Assembly (NCBI GenBank): GCA_025094145.1
Contig: JALLLS010000032.1
Coordinates: 62,001-126,000 of the forward strand
DNA from: Spinellus fusiger
Lineage: Eukaryota > Mucoromycota > Mucoromycetes > Mucorales > Phycomycetaceae
Reading direction: 5' to 3'
Length of the DNA: 64,000 bases
The position numbers were made by a program, and so were the translations under genes. Of the stretch, positions 59,360 to 64,000 are shown piece by piece. The notes under the pieces are model-generated. The model ran no database searches. It was not told the DNA's origin and worked only from the letters and a program-made list of their open reading frames with translations. The stretch's first letter is position 1; each line of letters starts with the position of its first letter.

Positions 59360-62300
59360 GTAGAATGCATAAGTTAGGTACTGGATTTCACGTCATGTTC
59401 ACACTTTTACTTACCATCTGTGCTGTTCTGAATAAACAGTCTCAGCAGATCCAAGAATACTCTGTGCTTATCAAATCTGTTCTGTTCTTTTCTATAAAGC
59501 ACCTCTTCTTCACTCTGTTCTATGAAGCTTTGAATCAAGATTTCAAAATCATCTTTAGAAAGAGTCTGGATCCATGTGGAGAACGTCTTGGAAAGAGTAT
59601 CAATGGAAGTCAAATCCCCTATAGACACATATTAGACACATTCACTGTATTCACTATGGTATCTACTGTCGTATCTATAAAAAGAGCACAACTGTTTTAT
59701 TGACTTACCAGAGTTGGACACCATTGTATACACAAACCAAATAACAGCTACAACCCGTTTTGTAGTATGTAACTGCTGATAACGAGACAGAGTTGTACAA
59801 AAGGCAGTAATGAAGGAAGTGGTAATATTCAGGACATCTCTCTTTAATTCTGAATCAAGCAGAGTAGAGGGACGCAGAGACATTTGCATGAACTGAATAA
59901 AAGGCGAAGAAGCTACGACAAGACTCTTTGACACTTGTGTAATATCCACCACTGTATAAATGGAATCATAATGAACTGATCAGATAGGCCCCATGGATAG
60001 AATGCACTTACCAGAATCAGCCAAAGTACCCAGTGCATGGGCATAGTCTTGTAACAGATAAGTCATAGTAAGAACATGTTTTGTCTTTGTAAATTCAGGA
60101 ATAAAGGACAACACCATCTGATTCTGTTCATCATCACTATTGGCTGCCTCTAATCTCTCCAACAAAGCTGATATTTCTATCTGTATTTTCTTCAGAGCTG
60201 TAATGACATAGGTACCAATACGAGAAACCACCTGGGATGAATATACCACCTCTTCTGGATCCATTGTAGTGTTTCTATGCAAGTAGGATAAGTCTCTCTA
60301 GCCATCCTACATACTACATACTTTTTGTTGTGGCTGCGTAAATACTTATTTGTGACCTCAAGAATACTAATAGCCCAAGAACAAGTACTGGCATTGTAGA
60401 ATCCAGTAGAACTGTCCAAAGAGGTGATACACTGTTTCAAGATACCTTCCACATAGGTAGAAGCACGCATATCATTTGATTTATTTCCTGCCAAAGACCA
60501 AGCAGTACTATTGCAGAATAATACATAGGATGCATTGGTTAGATCCATGAACATAAAGTTTAGACATGAGTTTGTGCTTACCTTAATATGTCCTGATCAA
60601 TCTCAGTGGTTATATTTTGTAAACAAGACAGTACTTTTCTGGTCCCTGTGCTAATAGACACTGTCCATTCATTGACTGACTGAACAAACCAGTAAAGGAA
60701 GTCTGGGTGGATGTTCTAGTAGCAGGAATGAGTCGTTGCATCACATCAAGTAAATAGCCCTTGTTCCTTAGTCTTCTATTTCTTACCAAAACACTTGAGC
60801 TGCTGTTGAGACTTGTGGCCCTCAAATGAAGTCCTCTGCATAAAAGAGAGGCAGTGATACGTGCTTCTGCACTTGCTGTTGTGGTGGATAACACCCAAGC
60901 ATCTGCTAAGAATGCCAAGAGCATGACTTGTTGACGCTCATTCTTTTCATAGTATTCCAGAGGAAACAGTAAGAATAGCTTGATAAAGGAAGCAACATGT
61001 TCAACATTTTTCGTGTCCTTTTCTTTCACATCCTGATCCATGCTGTTAGTGCATTGTGCTAATGCTGTGGTTAATTCTTCAATGGTCTTGGTAGAAAGAG
61101 TAAGAGGTTTGTGTCTGTCCATATGAGCAATGGCATGAGCGAATGTTTTGGTGGATTGAGTGGAGGCTATTTTCAAAGATGTGTGCTGAAAAGATCAACA
61201 AAGGCATCCAACAGAACTTTGATATTGTATTCTATATGACCACACAAGTAGATAAGTAGAGTTATATTAGCGGATAGGTTGTTTTACCCTTTAAACATCT
61301 AGCTTCATAGAAGTTTGCAGAACGCAACAGAATTTCATTCATCTTCTGAAGAGTAATCTCTTGTGTTTCTTCTGATGGTGTATCGGAAACACCAGTTTGA
61401 GATAAAAGAATCCTTGAGGACAACGCCTTGGCATTCTTTTCATTCACAAAGCGACTACATACACCTTGTAAGTAACTACTACCACTACCACAATAGACAC
61501 ATCTTCCTCCTCCTCTTTACTTACCTAACAACATCAAACCATTCGTCTGTAATTAATTTCCAACAAGCAATTCCTACTTTCTGATCACTGTCCAACTGCA
61601 TCAATGCACCATTCCAACTAGCATTGGATTTCCAGGTACTATGACCTATCACACAGTGAAGCACACTGTTGACCCATTCTGTTATTTGTTCAACAGATGC
61701 ATCACCACTAACAAGGGATGTGTAGTAAGCATGTTGGAGTAATGCATTAACCTATAAACACCAAAGAGTAAATATTTTACCAACACACCGTTCCAGAGTA
61801 TATATATATATGTTTATAAAGCAGAAAAACTTACACTCGACACCATCGTCACTCTTTCACTTTGAGATACCTTTGAATGACCCTTCAGTGCTTTTTTCAA
61901 CACACCAGCCAGCCATAAACGCTTTTCTTCTTCAATGGGCTTCCAATACACATCAAATAACGCATTGGTCAAGGAAAGATGAATATGAAGAGCAGGCAAC
62001 AATGTACACTCCAACTCTTTTCTTGTCTCTAACCACTGTTCCAAACTAGGCTTAACAAACTGCTCAAACAGATCACTGGAGGCTTGAACAAAAGTACGTC
62101 GTTGGTGTTGACTGAGACGAAGGGCACCTACAAACTCAACAAAGTACATGGCGATCCACCGAGCCATAGGTTTTCTTTGGGAGGGTGTGGATGCATTTTT
62201 TGTCCTTTTTGTGGGTGGAGGAGATGACAAGGATGAGAGAGACCTGTGAGTGGTGTTGAATTCATTAACAAATCGTTCGAAGATGACAAGAGCTTGAGCA

Positions 62301-64000
62301 GCAGGCATAGACTTATGAATGGACAAGGAGAATCTAAAAAAAAATCATAGAAAATAGAAGTGAATTGGGATGAGTTGTTTGTTTGTCTTCTTCTTTTGCC
62401 CTTATGTAAGGATAGTAGCTCTTGTTGTTGACTTACTCTGTTAAGAATTCCTTAGAAAACAGTGGTGTGCACAGTAATTGATAAGCATCTTGGCATTCTA
62501 CAGTGTAAAGTGCCTCCAGGAAATCATTCACAAACACATCCATTTGTCTTGATGCAGAGTAAATGTGCAGTACAGATGTAGCAAATGCCAAACAAGAGGC
62601 TTTGGCTTCTTTTGTAGGCTAGGACAAAGAGGCGTAAATATCTACTCTGCAGGATGTCTTTTTCTTACATTTAACAAGGCAGGCCATAATGCACCAATAC
62701 GTGTCTCCATAAATGAAAGATCAATGTGCAGTAATTTATCCGCCACATCAAATATATAGGTCTGATCATATTCTACAACCACAAAAGAGTGAGACCATGC
62801 CTCTTCTGACTTGGGGTGTCTCTTTCATCCATCGACTTACGGTTAGGTTGTTCTATAAAAGACACTGTAGCATCTGCAATACCATGAAGTACTGTCTGTT
62901 CAAACTTGGCAATGTCATCATTACGAGCAATGTATAGGTTGAGATGCAATGCCTTTTCCAGAAGTTGACTCAATGTCTTTAAATAAGCATTGGGAACACT
63001 GTGTTTGGATGCATTCAGAATAGCCATCATCTCAATGAAGAATCCAAACTCAACTCTACGCTCTCCATCCTGCACTCCAGAAGAAGCCTGGACATTACGC
63101 TTGGTACGGAATACAGTGACAAAAGTAGAAAACAAGTGAGGAAGGATATCGAGTGCTGGAGTCGTTTGTTAGTGATGTCCTGTCCTGTCCTGTCGTTTTA
63201 TTTTTCTTTCTTCAGTGTCACTTACTATCCAATAACACCTGTGTATTCTTTGATTTGATCCCCACTGACAGTTCTTCAAATAGTTTCCATACATAAACGG
63301 TCTGTTTGCGTTGTGTGTTGTTCTGTGCGTCTTCAAAAGAATCTCTCAAAACAGATGTATATTCAAGAATGGTGTCTGTATGGAACAATGCATGGTTGAT
63401 AATATCTGTCAGTGTGTTGGAGAGCAAAACACCGTAGGAGGGGTCATGGATCAGAGAGAGTTGGCGTCTTACTGCCAAAGAGTGGGAGAATGATTTCCCC
63501 ACAATAGCAGTGAATACCTATACTCCACACACTCCCATGTTAATATTACTGCACTCGTTCTTCTTCTTTCTTTTCATTAACTTTATAGAGATGCACCTGC
63601 CTTTTTTTGGTTGGCTGCCTGTACAAGCTGGCTGTCATAGCGTGCATAGATGATCTGAGCCAGTCCAGCAAGTGCTTCTATGGCTCTTTCTTCTTTTTTG
63701 TGTGTGTGGTGGAGTTGTAGGCCGAGTGCAGTGGTGACCTGATCTGCAGCTACTGTCATATGTTCCAAGGTAGGTCGATAAGAATACGTATAATTAGTTG
63801 AGAACAAGAGGCGTGTACACGTATGGAGTTCTTCCAGCACAAGGGTTCTTTTTTCACTGTCTTCTAGGAAAGTGGTATATAGCTTCTGGAGAACAGTGCC
63901 CAGTGTCATGACGAGATAGGCACGAATCACAGGTGGGCTCTTTGTGGGGTTCACAGTGGCCCTAGTGTCATAGTGCTGGAGGAGTTGTGTGAGTAACTGC
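58378..64000 (-). CDS. URB2: URB2/NPA2-like nucleolar ribosome-biogenesis protein, 5'-partial
   Basis: The gene runs off the right edge; at least 17 exons lie within. The last (59103-58378) encodes the Urb2/Npa2 C-terminal domain: LLSNLLRSHRD..VMPSFSAIVQAL, KYAPYLLMEYFTIQ, and LDGSGKALFKAFFASWKD..KYIGQ. Other exons: 59302-59172, 59618-59415, 59951-59709, 60274-60012, 60507-60322, 60679-60582, about 61190-60745, 61454-61288, 61751-61525, 62333-61835, 62618-62437, 62772-62669, 63155-62841, 63517-63226 and 64000-63601. All are alpha-helical (armadillo-like). Urb2 works with Dbp6 and Npa1 in early 60S assembly in the nucleolus. The exon after 63517 has a GC donor; the frame is not clean near 61175 and 60680-60745 (see findings). 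Confidence 0.8.
59313..59359. repeat. (AAT)n microsatellite in URB2 intron
   Basis: About 15 perfect AAT units, located in the intron between the 59618-59415 and 59302-59172 exons. Confidence 0.95.

Noticed and set aside
59269..59703. Poly-Asn frame on the plus strand
   Set aside because: Produced by the (AAT)n microsatellite in a URB2 intron and antisense to URB2 exons.

Overview
The window is nuclear DNA of a filamentous fungus, most likely an early-diverging one (Mucoromycota, Mucorales-type). The genes have many short GT-AG introns (about 45-80 nt), the intergenic DNA is AT-rich, and there is a plant/animal-type WNK kinase, which budding yeast lacks. Mobile-element relics include Tc1, Helitron, LINE-like and TnpB/Fanzor-like sequences. 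No species is claimed. Exon models were built by hand from splice sites, reading phase and protein similarity recalled from family knowledge; no search was run.

Layout. 1-4290 has no supported gene. 4.3-9.8 kb holds SFT2 (+), a WNK kinase (-) and a BCP-type peroxiredoxin (-). 9.9-20.1 kb is an island of decayed mobile elements: an unknown repeat, a Tc1 element with both inverted repeats, a Helitron fragment and a TnpB/Fanzor-like nuclease relic. 20.7-29.5 kb is gene-dense: Rho GTPase (+), TBC Rab-GAP (-), FYVE-RING protein (+) and a CLASP/TOG protein (-). 29.5-46.5 kb is a second relic island with one tRNA-Leu(CAG), LINE-like 3' ends, a Tc1 fragment, a second Fanzor-like relic, a foldback element and two intact genes for small secreted cysteine-rich peptides. 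46.5-55.3 kb carries SLU7 (-), a STIMATE/TMEM110-family membrane protein (+), a Dbp6/DDX51-type helicase (+) and a VNX1/CAX-type cation/H+ exchanger (+). 55.3-58.4 kb has a DNA-transposon end interrupted by a LINE-like copy and a candidate 30-codon gene. 58.4-64 kb is most of a URB2/NPA2-like ribosome-biogenesis gene (-) whose 5' end lies outside the window.

The conserved genes do not form one pathway. They are typical housekeeping genes: Golgi traffic (SFT2, TBC GAP, FYVE-RING), signalling and cytoskeleton (WNK, Rho, CLASP), splicing (SLU7), 60S ribosome assembly (Dbp6-like helicase and URB2) and ion homeostasis (STIMATE-like, VNX1-like). SLU7 and the STIMATE gene share a divergent promoter, as do the TBC and FYVE-RING genes.

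The most interesting items are the two TnpB/Fanzor-like relics, the paired defensin-like peptide genes with a fixed signal peptide and a changed mature part, a 6-nt microexon in the Rho switch I region, two probable GC-AG introns, and a fungal WNK kinase with PF2-like and SAM-like domains.
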